A stretch of 64,000 nt of DNA, taken from positions 220,267 through 284,266 of the forward strand of contig CAADRB010000041.1 in assembly GCA_900708905.1 (NCBI GenBank), written 5' to 3'. The notes below the pieces were generated by a model. The model was given only the letters and a program-made list of their open reading frames with translations. It had not been told where the DNA came from and made no database searches. Position numbers and translations under genes: made by a program. Source of the DNA: Hymenolepis diminuta (Eukaryota; Platyhelminthes; Cestoda; Cyclophyllidea; Hymenolepididae). Below are positions 11,301 to 26,900 of the stretch, piece by piece (position 1 is the first letter of the stretch; every line of letters starts with the position of its first letter).

Positions 11301-14300
11301 ATAAATATGCCAAAATTGAACGAATAATTCAAATTAACCTCTCATTCTGTTGACATTACCAATAGGATGCATAAGAAGTATCTCCCTAATTTAAAATCAA
11401 ATAATTCAAATATTTATTGTTTTTTTTATACTAACGGATATTGAAAACAATACACAATACGACAGATCTTATTGGCCTTTGTATCAGCCCGAGCATCTAT
11501 TGTCATCTTTACTGATAAATCACCAATCTCCAAACTTTCTAACGTACTTATAACCAGAGATATATTCTTGAAAGGTTAAACATCTGAAAATCTTTCTAAG
11601 GAAAAGGGGAAGTTTATCAGTACTTCAATATATTTTATTTAATCTTTAATTTGTATGATCAAAAGACAATTCTTGAACAGGAAGCTATTAATAGTATTCC
11701 TTGATTATTATTATTACCTCATAGTAATAAAGATTTTTTACTTCTTTTAATTGTGAGAAACAACTGAAATCAGTTAACAGAATGTTAAACAAATGTCAAG
11801 AAGGAAGGGTCAGAAAAATGCTGAGCATTGTCAAGGTATCAAAGAATCTACCCCAATTGACTTTTGTATTGGAGTTGTGCAGCGTTTACTAAATAGTTAG
11901 CTCAGATTCCACAACTTAAATTTCATGGTCCATCCTCTGGACTGCAGCAAATGTATTTCTGCGAAGCCCAGTACCAAGTGGGGTTTTTTAATCACGACGG
12001 CTGATTTTGTAATTTACTATTTTTTCCCCCCATGGTTGAGGAGGCAAAAAGACCTCACTTGATGTCTAACACATCTTAACATAGTAGAGGTTAGATAGCT
12101 AAAATATTAAATTGGCTGTGTTCATCCGAAATTAAATTCTTTAGACATATTCATTCAAATAATAACTTTAGCTGTATAACTTCTATTGGATGCATTATAC
12201 GTTCTTACTTTATTATAACTGCAAGCGTCAATTAAAATTGGAGACAGAATAGATGGGATGCAAAGATAAAAGTTACTCATTGCAAAAAATTTAGTAAACA
12301 TGACTGGATGAAACATGGTGAATTTCATTGTCTTCGTTTTCGATGCAATTGTTTAAATATTCCCTAAAAACAGTGCTATTTTAGTATATTCTTTTTCAGT
12401 GAAATCAAGAGGAAACACAAATATTTTTTTTACTATTACAACTAATTGGACAGTCAAACTAGAAAACTTGACAATCATGCTCAAGTAGCCGTGAAGTCCG
12501 TCACGAGAGTAATAATCTCCAAACAGAATTAAATTTTTAAGATATTAATCCTAATACATGCTCAAAATTTTCAGCAAAATTAAAATTAAGATTTTTGTTG
12601 TAAGCTACCGTATACAATTTGAATTTTATTCGTAAAATTACCAGATGAGAACAAAGTACATTACTGATATTATCCCTGGCAAATTAAAATATGCCAATAA
12701 GTTTAAAAAATAACCTTGACATTAAGAAAGAATTTCATATTGATGAGGCACGTAAAGCACATGATGAGTCACTTATTTTTCGTTAAACATGAAAGAAATG
12801 AAAAGCCTAATATTCTCGGTAAAATTATTGCAGTGAAAACTGCATATTGTCTAAAGGTTACCATTGAGAGCATCTGGTAAATCCCATGATGATTCTAGGA
12901 CTGCTCAGTCTAAACGGCCATAGGATGATTCACAAAGGAGACAAAACTAGACAGTCCTCCCTAAACCTACTTTATTTGGTCTTCACACGTGATTCCACTT
13001 TCCCAAACGCCGTTCAGGCTTGAACGTCGGCTCCTCTTCCTACAACTCTCTCCCTCATCACCCAATACACCGCTTTCTATCTTAATTCTCAATCTCCTGA
13101 TTTTGAAAAGGTTTTTGCATCCTGTTAGGCTTTAAAATCTAGTAGATTTAGCCAGATTAGTGTCAAATTACTTTATACAGTTTTATATTTAGATATACGC
13201 ATTTTTAATTGTTATACCTAGTAGGATAGTGTTATTTGGGAAATATATAATTATGAAATAAATTTTGTACTTTTATGGTGGCAATTAAAGCAAACTTTAA
13301 TTGGTTCTAAATCAATTATATTTAAATTACATATCCTTCCGGTATTTTCAGTTAAGACAACAAAATGATTCATTTTTGACATTCCCTTTGACAAAATAGT
13401 AGTTTATAAAAGTATTTTCAAGTATTATTAGACTATTATGGTGAATAAATTTATAAATGAAAGCAAACATTTTGTCAGAACAGGTTATAAATAAAATTTT
13501 AACCCGTCCATTATATTTTGCCAGAGTATTAGGGTTCATCTGAAAGAGAACAATCTTTGAGCACAGAAAAGTACGCAAAGATGTGAAAATTCCTATTAAA
13601 TTTTTAGTCTGCCAAATTACAGTGAAAGTGACTCATAACCGGTAATTAGGATTGAACACTGGTGGGACAGAGGTAACAAATTTTAACGCTGTGTTAGATA
13701 TGTTGGCATTAGGATTCTACTAATTGCAATACTCAACCGCATTAGATTATGCTGATCAAAATAAGAAAATTTTGTATAACTCATAGGTCTACTCAATCTG
13801 AACAACCGTTTGATGGAAGAGTACATGCATAACATTGTTTGAAGTTTCAGCAATAAGTATCCTTTCTTTTAAATAAGCTCTTTAAAACTAAGGTATTTGA
13901 AGCTGGGAAGTTAGATTGTAGTTTAATTTGATAAGTTTTGAGCGGACACTTGCGACAGCTGTGCTCAGTTTCACAAAAGTAAATGTACCTTCATATATTT
14001 TTACAAACAATAATTCCATATACTGGACTCTATACATAGAAGAGCAAATGAGAGCACACATTTAAAACTGCATAAGATATATACGTTATAACGTTTTTTT
14101 ATATTATTCCCTTAACAAATCATTATATATTCTAACCCTAAGAGAACAAATCGTGTTTATAAGATTAATAGTAATCAATAATCACTGTATTGCTACAGCC
14201 CAAATTTTTCTGACTATCGAATGTAACTTAAACTCCGATTTCTTTATAATCATGTATACGTTTTTTCATCACAGTCGAAACTATTTTAGCAACGACTGTC

Positions 14301-17300
14301 GAATTCATATTCAACCTTGCAGTGACATTATGTTCTGATAGCTGAATGAAAAATCTATTCTTGGTTTGGAAAGCATATAACAAAATGTACATGCAAACAA
14401 TACTTTATGGAGCATTTTAAGGATAAAAACAGCAAATTAACACCTTCAGTTGAGTTTTATAGTTTGGTAATTAAGTGAAATGAGTCAGTTTGGTTGACAA
14501 TTAAGTCCAGTAATTAACCATGAGATTTTATCCAACAGACAGAATCTATTTACATCTCGTCTTAATACAGACTCCATTTTAAACCTCGTATTTCTAATTT
14601 TATAATATAAAAATTGTTTAGAGCGTTATAACTTGGCTAAATCAAATCGGTGAAATAAGTCGTTGATGGATCTGGAATAAATAAAGACCAAATCAAATTC
14701 ATACCATATTAGGCTTTAAAAATTACCCCTCAAGTGGTTCGCACTCCGATATGGTAATGTTAAACACAACTTACTTCGTCTAAATTATTGATTAAATTTT
14801 CATATAGAGATAACTTGATCTTTAAAAAAGCATACCACTGGTTCATTTTGAGTATTGTAAAGTGCAAGAGCGGGCATTGTCGTCACTGATCGGAATATCA
14901 TCCCTTTTATCGTCACTTTTACATGTCAACTTTGACACATAAAGGTCAGGAAAGGTTAATCTTTGGAGGGATTTCAGAATAACAATGCTTATATTGCGGC
15001 TAAGGAAAAGCGATGAAGTCAGTTCAGAATGGCGTCAAAATAATACCAAAGTTAACAGAATAGGAATGTGGAAGAACTAATATACCAAGTGTAAAAATTA
15101 TGGCTGCTGGTTGCATAAATGAAGTAGTCATAAAGAATAAATCAGATTTTTTTATTTTTTCATTAACCCATGGTCGCAGTAGTCAGATGTCTTGAGGTGG
15201 TGCCATTCTATTAAGCGCTTCAAATAACTGGTAATTGAATTTAAGAAGCTGAAATTTTGTTTCCAGGTGTTGCTCTCAACATGCTTCTGATCTCCTCCCC
15301 TTTATCATTGGATGACTTTCTGTTAACCGCTTTCAATTGCTTCTCTTAATTAAAACTGGAAATTTTTTGTGCTGCCGTGGGTAATTATCGCGCTTTAAAA
15401 ATCTGTTTTAATTCGCTTATGAGCGGAATAATCTGTTGGAGTTTTATTTTAAGAAATACAAAGTGATTAGAGGATTTAATGTACACGTTCAGGACCTCCA
15501 GTAAAAATTTTTCGTTAATGGGACAAATCTCTTTCAAAATATTATTAACATCTATAAATAAATACTTTATTATTATCAACCCTGACGATATAGGCATACT
15601 CGTTTGATTAGACGTTTTATTTAAAGTTGACATTAAAAAATCGACCTTTGAATTATATGGAAATAGAAAAACTGCCAAATATTCTTCAAAGGATGAAACG
15701 GTCACCCTCAGTATTTTAATGAGGCTCTCTATTTTGATGTCTTCAGGGCATTTTTCCAACCCGAAAATAGTCAGTTATCTTTTCATCTAGAAGCGTGAAA
15801 TTTTGCATTTTATTTTACCGTTCTACATTTTTGATCAATTTTTATATAATATCAATAATGAAATATTTAACAAAATTGTGATTTTTATTTTTTCTTAAAC
15901 AGCTAAGGAAAACTTCTGATAAAATCCACTCATCGTTTATTTAACTATAAACATTAACATAATTTGAACGTGTCCTTTTTAGACGTATGCCTATTTTACT
16001 TTAATCTTTTGATATTTTGTCATGGTTACGCATACTAAAATATGGTTTATTAATTAGAACAAGTGTTAATAAAATAAATTTTTACCCTGTAGACTAATTA
16101 TTTGGATAAAGCGCCTATGAACTAGGAAAAGAAAAGTAGCTGTCAAACTATCCAGAAGCAGTCACACATTAAATATAGCGTATTCTTCTATACTCCCTTT
16201 TCAGTTTTATTTGAATCTTTTACTTGTTTATTTTTAAATCCTCATGAATTTAGTGCTGTATTTAAATGGCTAAAAACGTCTGATTGCACTGGACAATAGT
16301 TTGGAATGTCACAAGTTTATTTTTTAGAGAAATTACTGCATAATAATCACCGGAAGGTTCCCTCCGATGTAAATGTCAAATTGTAATTAAATGCTCTCTC
16401 AATCGTTAAGAGCTTTTGCTTTACGGGGAGCTCTTTGCATCTATCGATTTTTGATTATTCTCCATTTGTTTTAGAGCATTTTTAAAAAGATGTCACTTTT
16501 CAAAAGATGTCAGTTATAATTTTTTACCACTTGCAAATGTTATTGAAAAAATCATTCAAGTGTTTTATGCAATTTTAAACAATTCTATTCAAATCCATTC
16601 GTTAAAGTATTAATTATAATGCTTCCTCCTCATTTATATTACAAAAGTAACCATTTCTGTCACCTTGTAATCCTTGATATTATGAGAAGGTCTAAAACTT
16701 TTGTTCTCAAAAATAAAAAATGAGTGGCAAAATCGTGATGGAAAAATAAGAAGACGTATATTTATAAATCGAAGAATTACGTTCCAGTCATTCTGACTGG
16801 TATTAATGAATATACCGGAAGTTTAATCAACATTGGAAAATTCCAAGAAATATATCATGGCGATTACGTTTTAATATGTGATCCAGTCAGCATGTTAAAA
16901 AGGACGTAAAATTTTCACTTTTTGCAAAAAACGGTTAATTAAAGATTGAATGAACATTTAATTTTCTCAATAAAACGACTTATTACATTATTTAAGAATG
17001 AATATTTCCTACTCATTGTATTCAGGACCCTCTTTAAGAAATAAAGTATTGAAGCTTAGTTTAACATTTTAATCATGGTTTTTAACTAGATGGGGTAATT
17101 TTTCATTTCAGTTCGATGATTACGATTTTAAACATGAGAACTCTGTCTTATCCTGTAACTGGCGTTTGATCTTAAAACAAACTTTGTTTAGCGCAAATTG
17201 AAATAAAAGGGTATCAATAAAGACCCTTCAATTCAAACTTAGGTGAATTATGTGTTTAACTTATCTGAATTCAAAGTTCCAGTGCATTTGCTTAAAATCT

Positions 17301-20300
17301 CTCAGAACAAACTATTTTTTCCGATAAGGGCTTATTTTTTACAAAAAAGTTACAAAAATGTCATGATAGCATGTGTACATGTTTGTACATGTCCACTTTT
17401 TGTATCCTGAATGACAGTCGCAAATTTTGTCTATGTTTACACAGCAATAAAATAGAATTAAAAGCAGCTGGATCGTAAATAAATAAAAGTTATTTGCAGA
17501 AAATAATAGGTATGAATCGTTTTGATTTTGATAATCTGTGATTTCAATTAAACATTTAGGACATTTCTAAGAGCAATAAATTATACGGAATAAATACAAA
17601 TATATGCTGTATTACTGAACTCAATCTTTTAATATTTCACAATTGAATACGTGAGTTTTTCTTCTGTCAGTGTGATTTAAAACTAATTTTCGTAAAGCAT
17701 GATTACAACTCTTCATATGACTACAAATTATTATTTTAACCCCCACAATTACGAAAAAATTTCCGATTTTTAACAGTGAGAAGCAACTAACACCGAATAA
17801 CAGTAAGTTCAAGAAATGATAAAGAGAAGGACATCAAAAGATACGCCAAGGTATCAGGGTCTTACTTCACTTGATTTTTGGACTCGAGTCTTACAATATT
17901 TACAAATGGCGGTTCACGTTCCGAAATTCAACTTTCACGAATTGACACCTGGATTGCAATAAATGACTGTCTACGATGTTCAGTCCTTATTGACTGGTAT
18001 TATTTATTCAAGAGAGGTCGGTCTTGCCATTCTATTTCGTTTTTTTCTTCGAATGGCTGAGTAGACGAAAGTTTCCTATGTGCAGTTAATCAGCTTAGAG
18101 TTTTAGCATATTAAAAATGAGTTAGATAAATTTTGTAATGTTATAAAAGATGAACTTTTGACAAACCCAATACATTTTGAGAGAGTTTTTCTTAAATTAC
18201 TTTCTTTCTCCAGTACTTTTTTATGTGACATTAACTTCTTTTCTTCTCGTCGTTGAACAATTATCCTTATAACACAAGTAAATAGATCGGCGTTTAATTG
18301 ACTTATTAATTGTCAAAATGAAGGGCAAATAAACCGTCATGTTTGGAATGTTCAGTGTGATATCTATTACATGTTAAAAAACATAAATATACTTACAAAT
18401 TGGAACTAATTTATTGTCACATGTTAGGAATATATTATTTAATTTTGAAAAAATACTAAAAGGAATCCAAACAAAAAGGCTATTATAATAATCAAAATAA
18501 TTTTTACAAATTTAATGTGTTTTTTTAACAGGGTATTATTTTTAATCTAAAAAAGCTATCTAAGTTATTGGGAAAATGATTATTAAAATGATTTCACATT
18601 TTTACTTTAAAAAATGGAGGAAAAGAAAGACATTTCATCTGAGAGAGAGAGAAAGAAGTGAGTGTCGGGATAGTTACATCAATAGCTTTTTCAATTGATA
18701 TTTGATGAGACTTGTTTCATCTTATTGTGATCTTTTCACATGCGAAATCAGGATGATACAGTTTTATTTGATTCCAAAGCCAACCTATTTTCACGTAAAT
18801 CTTGCAGTATCAGTTTACAGGGCAAAGGCGTTTACAAGTTGGGAGATTGCCGTTGGTGTTGTATCAGCCTCTTTAAAACTTGTTTTAATTTACAAAATAA
18901 TCGATGATAGCGAGTGCCTAGATATATAATACAAGTCGATGTCCAAGGAAAGCGTTCGGCAGAATAAATTTCAAGAGGTCGGCGCCTTAAAGATTTTCAA
19001 GTACATTGATCAGCTATGATATACAAACATATTCCTAAATATTTATGATTTCAAAATTGTAAAATTCTTGAAAGTGCTTGTTATCCGAGAATATTTTCAC
19101 TATTAAATTCTTATAGATCGAATCAAAAAGCTAAAGCGAGTATTGATTTTCAAATCGTTATCAATCAATTATTAATCCTTTAACTATTCTTTGACCAAAT
19201 ATATGGCATTTTTCTAATTTGAAATAAAATTTTCTATCATTAGGCATTCATAAACTTAAATGCACCTTTCATATAAATCGAACTTGTATTAAGGTTTAAA
19301 ATTAATGGCCGCAATTGAAAAATCTTACTTACTTCTATTGCATCTTTGCAATAGGCCTGACTAAAATCCAACATTTATTTTATTGAATTTATTGCAACAA
19401 CTGGGGCAGCAACTTTGGTCGTTTTTAATATAACAGCGACGTCAAGCCGTAATTAACAACTTCCAATTTTATGGCGTTAAGTACTGCGTATTACCCTCAG
19501 ACTGATATATTAAAAAGCAGAGAGAAAATACATAAAGCTAGGGAGTATAAAAATGCGCATATTGCGCAAATAAAAATGAGCTATAAATAGTAAATAAAAT
19601 ATAATAGCCCTAGCAAAAAAGAACAAGCTTATCTATTTTCTCTAAGTGTAGGGAAATAGTCAACGGATTTTTAATTGAGTAAAAAATATTATGAAATTAT
19701 AATTTAGTGAAAGTTTTTAAAATTTTTGTTGCAAACAATTGACAGCAAGGTAAGATCCTTCAATCAACAAAATATTATTTTTTTGGCTAAATTTCTTATC
19801 ACGGAAATGAATTACATAGAAAAATGGGCAGTTTTCAATACTATTTCAATTAAATCAGATAGATAGTAAGGTCTAAAAATACTGGTGTTGAAATATTTGT
19901 GGTATTATTACTCCCTTATTCGCAAGATCCAAGTGTTTTTGAAAACCCAGTGAGTTTCAAATTTAGTGAGTTAAAGTTTTAAACCAATATAGTAGAAGAA
20001 CTTTGCTCGTAATATTATTATTCAAAGACAAATTATTACATTCATATTAATTTCCATAAACGGACATTTGCACTCCTTATATATTTAATTTGGCGATAAA
20101 AAAATGATATTCAAAAGTTATAAGGGGCAGGCAACCTTATGCGTTTACAAAATTCATACATTTCAAATCGTATGGATTAATTTTGGATCATCTTGAGTTA
20201 AAGCACAATCTTTGCAAAAATGTGGAACTTCATTATGAAGGAATCTTGTAAATTGGTGAGGGTTGTTACTCTTTTTGTCGTGTTTAACATTTTAACCCAT

Positions 20301-20733
20301 AGTCCCTAATATTCAACTTCCAGATATCGAGAAAATTTGGTGAAAAGAGTAGGAGGATCATTAATAAATACCGAACAAAAGTTTTTGTTAGTTTATCTAT
20401 TAACATTTTTGAACATAACACATTTTGAATTAATCGAAACCTTAGGTTAGAGCTTCAAATATCTTGGCATCTTATTGAAATAACCAAATTTATTTTACCA
20501 ACTTTCAACACCAAACGTATTGTTCAAACCATAACTCGTAAAACACTTAAAGTCTGTTTCATCGTATTTTAAATAAAAAATTCAATGAAATTTTATCATA
20601 TTTCCATTTTAATTAATAAATTCTAAAAAGAGAAACTAACTTTTTAAAAGAAAAATATAAACTCTAAATCTAAATATATTAACTCTAAATAATATTTCTA
20701 GGAATCTTATCACATAACACTATATTTTAATAG
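8331..20733. other. AT-rich DNA, possibly the first intron
   Basis: About 12.4 kb with no exon, RNA gene or transposon that I could recognise. The longest unexplained frame is antisense at 15385-15759 (124 codons), AT-rich and of unknown nature. If the promoter is the island near 8000, this is intron 1; otherwise it is intergenic plus 5' intron. Confidence 0.4.
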
Positions 20734-20966
20734 AGCGGTTACCAGACGTTCCAGGTAGCTGGAAAGAGAAAGAACTCATACAAGATCTGTTGCATGACTA
20801 CGAGAAGAAGGCACGACCTGTCGTGGACGGTGTGTCGCCAATTGCAAAACTCTCTGAGACTCTGTCAGTGCAACAAATCTCCATTGAATTCGGTCTTTCA
20901 CTCATTCGGATTTTGGATATGGATGAAAACAAACAAGTTCTCTCAACTAGCATTCGAACTCTTTAC
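20734..20966 (+). CDS. nAChR exon: N-terminal helix, beta1-beta2, loop D region
   Basis: Acceptor ...ttttaatag, then exon, then donor gtaagt. It encodes residues 1-77, including HDYEKKARPV, which matches the N-terminal helix and conserved Arg of nAChRs, and ILDMDENKQVLSTSIRTLY, which matches the 'D-x-D-E-K-N-Q-V-L-T-T-N' strand. I place the acceptor AG at 20732-20733, so two bases (AG) complete a codon begun in the upstream exon; phase 1 is usual for the nAChR signal-exon junction. The second AG (20734-20735) would give a phase-0 start instead. The donor is phase 0. The position that normally holds the complementary-face loop D Trp (…NVWLKQEW…) is R74 here. Confidence 0.9.
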
Positions 20967-23900
20967 GTAAGTATTATTTTTGCAAAATTAAAATAATAAA
21001 AAATACAATTTTTCGCAACTCTGAATAATATGCTTTCTGAAAAAGACAAGAATTAATCTGACCAGACTCACTCTGTAACTATAGGTCGATCCATTTACTT
21101 CGGGGGAAAAATAAAAAATTTAAATCCTCCAGTCAGCACCTGCAAAGAACGAAAATGTGCGCAAAAATATGCAGCTTTCCGGATTTGAATTCACTAATAT
21201 CAATTTGTAAGCTGGTGTCATGGCGGTTTGCTACTTCTACGAGGTCAGATTCGACGCCCATTGGTGTATATCCAGTGAGCAGAATAATCGGCGTATTGGT
21301 TATTTATAGCTAATAAAGATGGTGGCAGACAGCAAGTTTCTTATTGAAGAGGCTTCATAATACTAATCCGCTCCTCAAGGTGCGTACTGAGCGATACTTC
21401 CCTAATTGGCCTTGAAAGTTAATTGAATTCTGTTTTAATGAACAAAAACTATTTCATTTGTACTTATGCTGTCATATATTTCAGGAATTGATAACAGTGG
21501 AGGAAATTCGTCCTCAAAAATCGTGCCTATTTATCAAGTTATTATCAGTTGGAATAGATTTAGGAAAATTTTAGCGTAATTTAAAGGCAGTTAGGATAAC
21601 AGTTTCCAAATTCGGGAAAATTTCCATTATCCCACTTGAGTGTTCATTTGTTCTTCTTGATTAATTTATTGTTGTCGCCCTAAGGGCGATGCCGCCAGCA
21701 ATTCAGAATTTGTTTTAATGGTTCTTTTTGCCCCGCTCCTCCTTCTGTTCCTAAAGATCTACGACTATTAGATTCGCACCCCTATAAACAATGGCGGATA
21801 ATTTAGGCAAAGAGCATAATGTCAAATGTTCGCCTTAGCCGTCTTGACATGTTCTAATTCTCTTTATTTTCAGGAAAAATTGAATAAATACATAAATCAT
21901 AAGAGATTAATTTAATTAATTAATGTAAAAATAATTTTGCTACAATATATGATAAGCAGTCAAATAAGTAAAATATTCAATAAAATTTGGATAAAATAAA
22001 TTAAATAATTACTTATGCAAATTAATTTTACTTTAATAATTTACGAAAATTGTGAAATGTGACGAATTATTACAGTAAAAGAGTATTATTTTTGTAAAAT
22101 TCACTTTAAATTGAATCGAGTTTTTAAAAGATTTATTTTTATATTTTAGAAATGGAAAGATTACCACATGGTCTGGGATCCAGCTGAATACGACAACATT
22201 ACCTCCGTAAATATTCCAAGCTCAAAACTTTGGCTCCCGGATATAGCCTTGTACAACCAGTAAGTTTTAATGATTCAAACTTGTGTTTTTTGTCAACAAC
22301 TTTACAAATAATTTGATTGAATGGGCACAAAAAAATTGAAATCGATGATATAATTTAAAGATGAGTATTTAGGGTATAACTCATGCCTTTTCCTATAATT
22401 ATGCTTACTTTTGTACGAAGTTAGTTTTAGCAATGTAACATTTATAATTTGAAGATATTTGTTCTGAATGCTATTTATGATTCTCTAAAATTTAACAAAG
22501 GTGTATTAATATTTTTTTAACATTTTCAGCCTCCAAAATAGTCGCAAATCCCAGAAATCAGTTAAAGCACACATAATTACCTTAACGGGGGGCTTTATTC
22601 CAACATTATGCAAGGCAACAACTCTGCAATTTAGCACATTTTTAACAAATATGCAAAGTTTGTGAATAATTAACACAAAATTGTAAATTTAATCTTTCTT
22701 GGACAAAAATAATTCGTTTTTATTCAACGATCATATTGTTTTTCAATCATCCTTTTCAATCCCAAGGTTTAAAATCTAGATAGAATAGGAAGAGATAATT
22801 AATAATCATAATAATGTAAATTTACATAAATTGTAAAGCCTGTGACATTATCCACTTTTAGTTAATTCATTCGTTAGTCTGCAAAATATAATGACATTGC
22901 ACAATGGTAACAGCAAACGTTGCGGAGATCAATACGCAAATCATTGGCCCACATCTAATAGTGATTTGACCAATAGAAAAATAGGAGAAGGTGAGCTTTG
23001 TATCAAGATATTTCCATAATGTGATTTCTCTGCTTAAGGCGAGTTTTGAGATGATCTTTGCTTCAAACAATATAACTTGAAGATGTATTCCTATTCATGC
23101 TTTAACAACTAGTTTTATTAATATATTTAGGGAAATAAATCTTGTTATGATATTAAATTTTCAGTCAAAATTTCCAAGGTCACAAACTAATTTTGCGATA
23201 AATAATCATTAAATAAGTATTTACGTCAGCAGTAACAAATATTATTTTTAGCATGAATATGGAATAAAGTAAATAATCGGGCTAATTTTGGACCGAAATT
23301 AATTGTTGATATGAGAAACCGACTAATTTGCACGTGCGCGAATTTCACCTTGTGATAGAAGTGACCTTTCAAATCCTTTTTTAACCCAGAAACAAACAGG
23401 CCAGATAATTGTTTTCCACTAGTTTACTTGCAAAATCACCTAAACGATGTGGATCTACTAGTACTCGCAAAAGCATTTTGCTGTTGTGGTTAATGCTTGT
23501 TGTCTTAAGCAGCTAATTTTGTCCCCATATCCGCTATCTGCATTTACGTGGTTCTGGGATAGTTCTAGTCACTTCGATTACCAGTTAGCGTCTTAATACC
23601 ATGGAAATTACAGTTAGAGGTGGAAAGGGCTAATCTTGTGCAGAAACATAGTTGCTACAGTGATTAGTCATTAGTCATACTGATTAAATTATTTTAGTCG
23701 ATTTCCCAGATAAATTGTGCTATCAAATTGTGTAGACGTTTTGTTAAGATTAGTATTCAGCCGCATTCAGAACCGGTTAAAATGCTGGAGAGATAAAATG
23801 ACCGAATTGTATAGGGCATTTTGTTAGGTGAAGTCTTAGTCATTACAGACATTCAAAATTGTGTTTTAGATATTACATTACGTTGCATTGGCATCTATGT

Positions 23901-26900
23901 TATGATAATTTTTCATTTTCCAACTTTTAAATTGAAATTTGTAGTTGCTGATGGTTTATCTTTTCAATCACATTGTTTGCCCTGAGTGAAACAACTCGTT
24001 ATTCCACTAACACAAATTATTTGAATGTAGACTTAACTTACTATCTCTGTAACTATCACAATTAAATTTGTCTTTTAGCAGTTCATAATAAATCTTAGGA
24101 CGAAAATAGCCAATGAGGAATAAAACTTTTCGCAGTTATTTAAATCTAACATTCGTTCGAAGAAAACAAGGGGAATATTTTCTAAAAGGACAAACATAGG
24201 ACAATTCTTTCTTATAGGCACAAAGCATTTTGTTTCTTTAGATAAAATTTCCATTTGGAAAAATGAAAAAGGAAAGAAATAGAAGGCTTGCCTTCACATC
24301 AAAGCAGGGATTACGGTTATTTTGTTGTTAGGAGGAAGGATTAAGAAAGAAAATGGAATCTGGCTAAAATTTTTTCTGTAAAATAAAAGAACATTATTTC
24401 AGCTCTAGTATAATTACTTTATTTTAAAGATAGGCAACTCAGGCTTCAATCAGTCTAGTTATGAGTATTGTGTGGACTTTTTCAGATCCAAAAAATTAGA
24501 AATGGATGAAATTAAGTGAAAAAAGCGGTCTTCTGAATATGATGTGTACAGCCATCGCTTATGAGAGCTAGACATTCAACCACTCAAAAATTCCGTCAGT
24601 ACAGCCGCCAGATGAACAAGAACTATCAATCAGTGTAATTTTTTGACTAGCTAAAATAATAATTTACACGCACAATATCCGTAGGGAAACTTACCAGATT
24701 TAATTAAGAGAGCGCATAACTTGAAACCGTTTGGCGTTTAGAAATCCCTATGAAGTAAAAACAAAACATATTTATATAAAGAGGTGAATAGACATTGGAA
24801 AATTAATAAATTGTTCGGATAGGTATCAGTCAACTGTAGCCTAGCAATATCTGGAAGGGTATCAACTGCAATTAACAACCTAGATTGACCTCTTTATTTT
24901 GTTACTTTATAATCTTACTGAAAATAGTTAAATAAATCTTCGTAGTAATAAATATTCTTAATTTTAGCGCCGATGAAAGATTTGAAGAGCGACGGAAGTC
25001 TGATTTACTTGTTTCCTACACTGGAACAGTAGAGTGGACGCCATTAGCTATCTATAAGAGTGCCTGCTACGTGAACATTAGGTACTTTCCTTTCGATGTA
25101 CAGGAATGCAACTTCAAATTTGGTCCCTGGACGTATGATGCGTAAGTCTTATATATTCCAGATATATTTTTTAAATTCATTTGTTATTATTTCGCAACAA
25201 GAAAAGATGAGACAGAGTTAATCACTCGTATCTGGTAGATTAATTGAATTATTACACTTTGATTCATGTTTTAGGAGCTTAAGTTATTTGAACATGTAGG
25301 AACATCATATCTCTCGATATTTTTTTATAAAATTTAGGAAAATTGAACGTGATATCGGAACGAGTTAAATCATAGCTACTTTCCAGGGAATTTGATATTT
25401 ATTTGTGAATTGAAGTTTCTTTTTAATGAAATGACAAGCAGAAGGAGAATCAGAGCCTGAAGAAATCGCTGATGTGAGGAACGCTAATTCAGTTGTATGC
25501 AGCGAAAGTAATGGTCGCCTTGCATGTCACACGGTTACAGAAATTTATTGTATGCCGATGTCGCTTATTTTTCAAACTTAACGGTCGACAGGATCTCCTT
25601 CCCCCTTATTTATGACTGAGATACCAACCTCTGAATGCTCTACATTGCCCTCCAACGTTCTCATCCCTCTTTTGGGATACTGAATATTCCACTAGATATC
25701 TTCATAAATACTATCGGAGATCTTTGAGAGGATGAGGACCCCAGCCCATTTTCTTGCCGAAAATTTTTCTAATTACTGATGATGTTTGTTGACTATTCCA
25801 ATAGTGGAATATTCAATGCTCAATATCGATGTCGTGTTTTCTGACCACCTAAATTTTAGGGTTACTGTTATGCTACAAATCTTGAATGCTAAGTACCATT
25901 GGTTTCTTGAATATTTAAATTTTCTAAAGTAGATATTAGAACAGAGCCAAGGCTTATTTCTAATCCGCGAAATGTCGAGTTATAATAAAGTTCGTACTGC
26001 GCTTTTATGACAATTTTATGGGCAGATGAGTAAAACTTTCTAACTGCTCAGCGAAAGGGATTTTTAACAGCTTTGATATTCTCAACCATATTGAAATTCT
26101 CCTGGAACTAAATGTCGAATTTCAGACTATAAAATATAAAAACTGGTACAAGTGCAAATCTGGCGACTGATCATCATGCAAATAATGGTTCAGATCAAAG
26201 TACTGTTAAACAAGACTCAGACTGAGAGATTCCTTAATGTATTTCCGGATTCGCTATATTACTATATCACCACACACGAACGGTTTATTTTCATAATTTT
26301 CAGTCATTTGAATAGATCAATAAGAACTTTATTGAGGATGCAAGACGAGAGTCTTAGTCTATGACCAGAACTGGAAGTGTCTAGAAGTTGCAGTTCCTGG
26401 TCAGACACTGGAAATAAGAAAATGTACTTGTTGATCGCGAATCAATAGTCTCTTCCCATTTTGGTACTTTAAAGTAATCACAATAATTTAGTTCAGTTCA
26501 GTAAGATTTCTGTCAAAAGAAGATCTTATTAAACTAAGTTTGATTTTTTGAAATGCATTCTCTTATAAAACATCTGTCTGTCAAGTCTGGCATTCATAGG
26601 TGCAAATCCGGCGAATGGGAAGTACAACCGTAATCAGTTAAAAATGACCAGTGTAGAGAATAACATGGAGCAAATTTTTCTTTAAGAAATCACTAGAAAG
26701 CTATTTCTCAATCCAAGAGGAAAAGTAAAATACGAATCGTTTGACAGACATAGAAATTATAGATTTTATTAATAGATTTAATACATATTTCCATTTAAAT
26801 TACATAACATTGTTATCCAGAGAACTAACGCAGTATTTTTGTTCACATAGACATCCCAATAATACATTTTGGTTACATCTTACAAGTATGTTATAAAACT

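Noticed and set aside
15385..15759. 124-codon antisense frame in AT-rich DNA
   Set aside because: Composition is that of the surrounding non-coding DNA (Ile, Lys, Leu, Phe rich); no motif, no splice sites, no neighbours. Kept only as a note.
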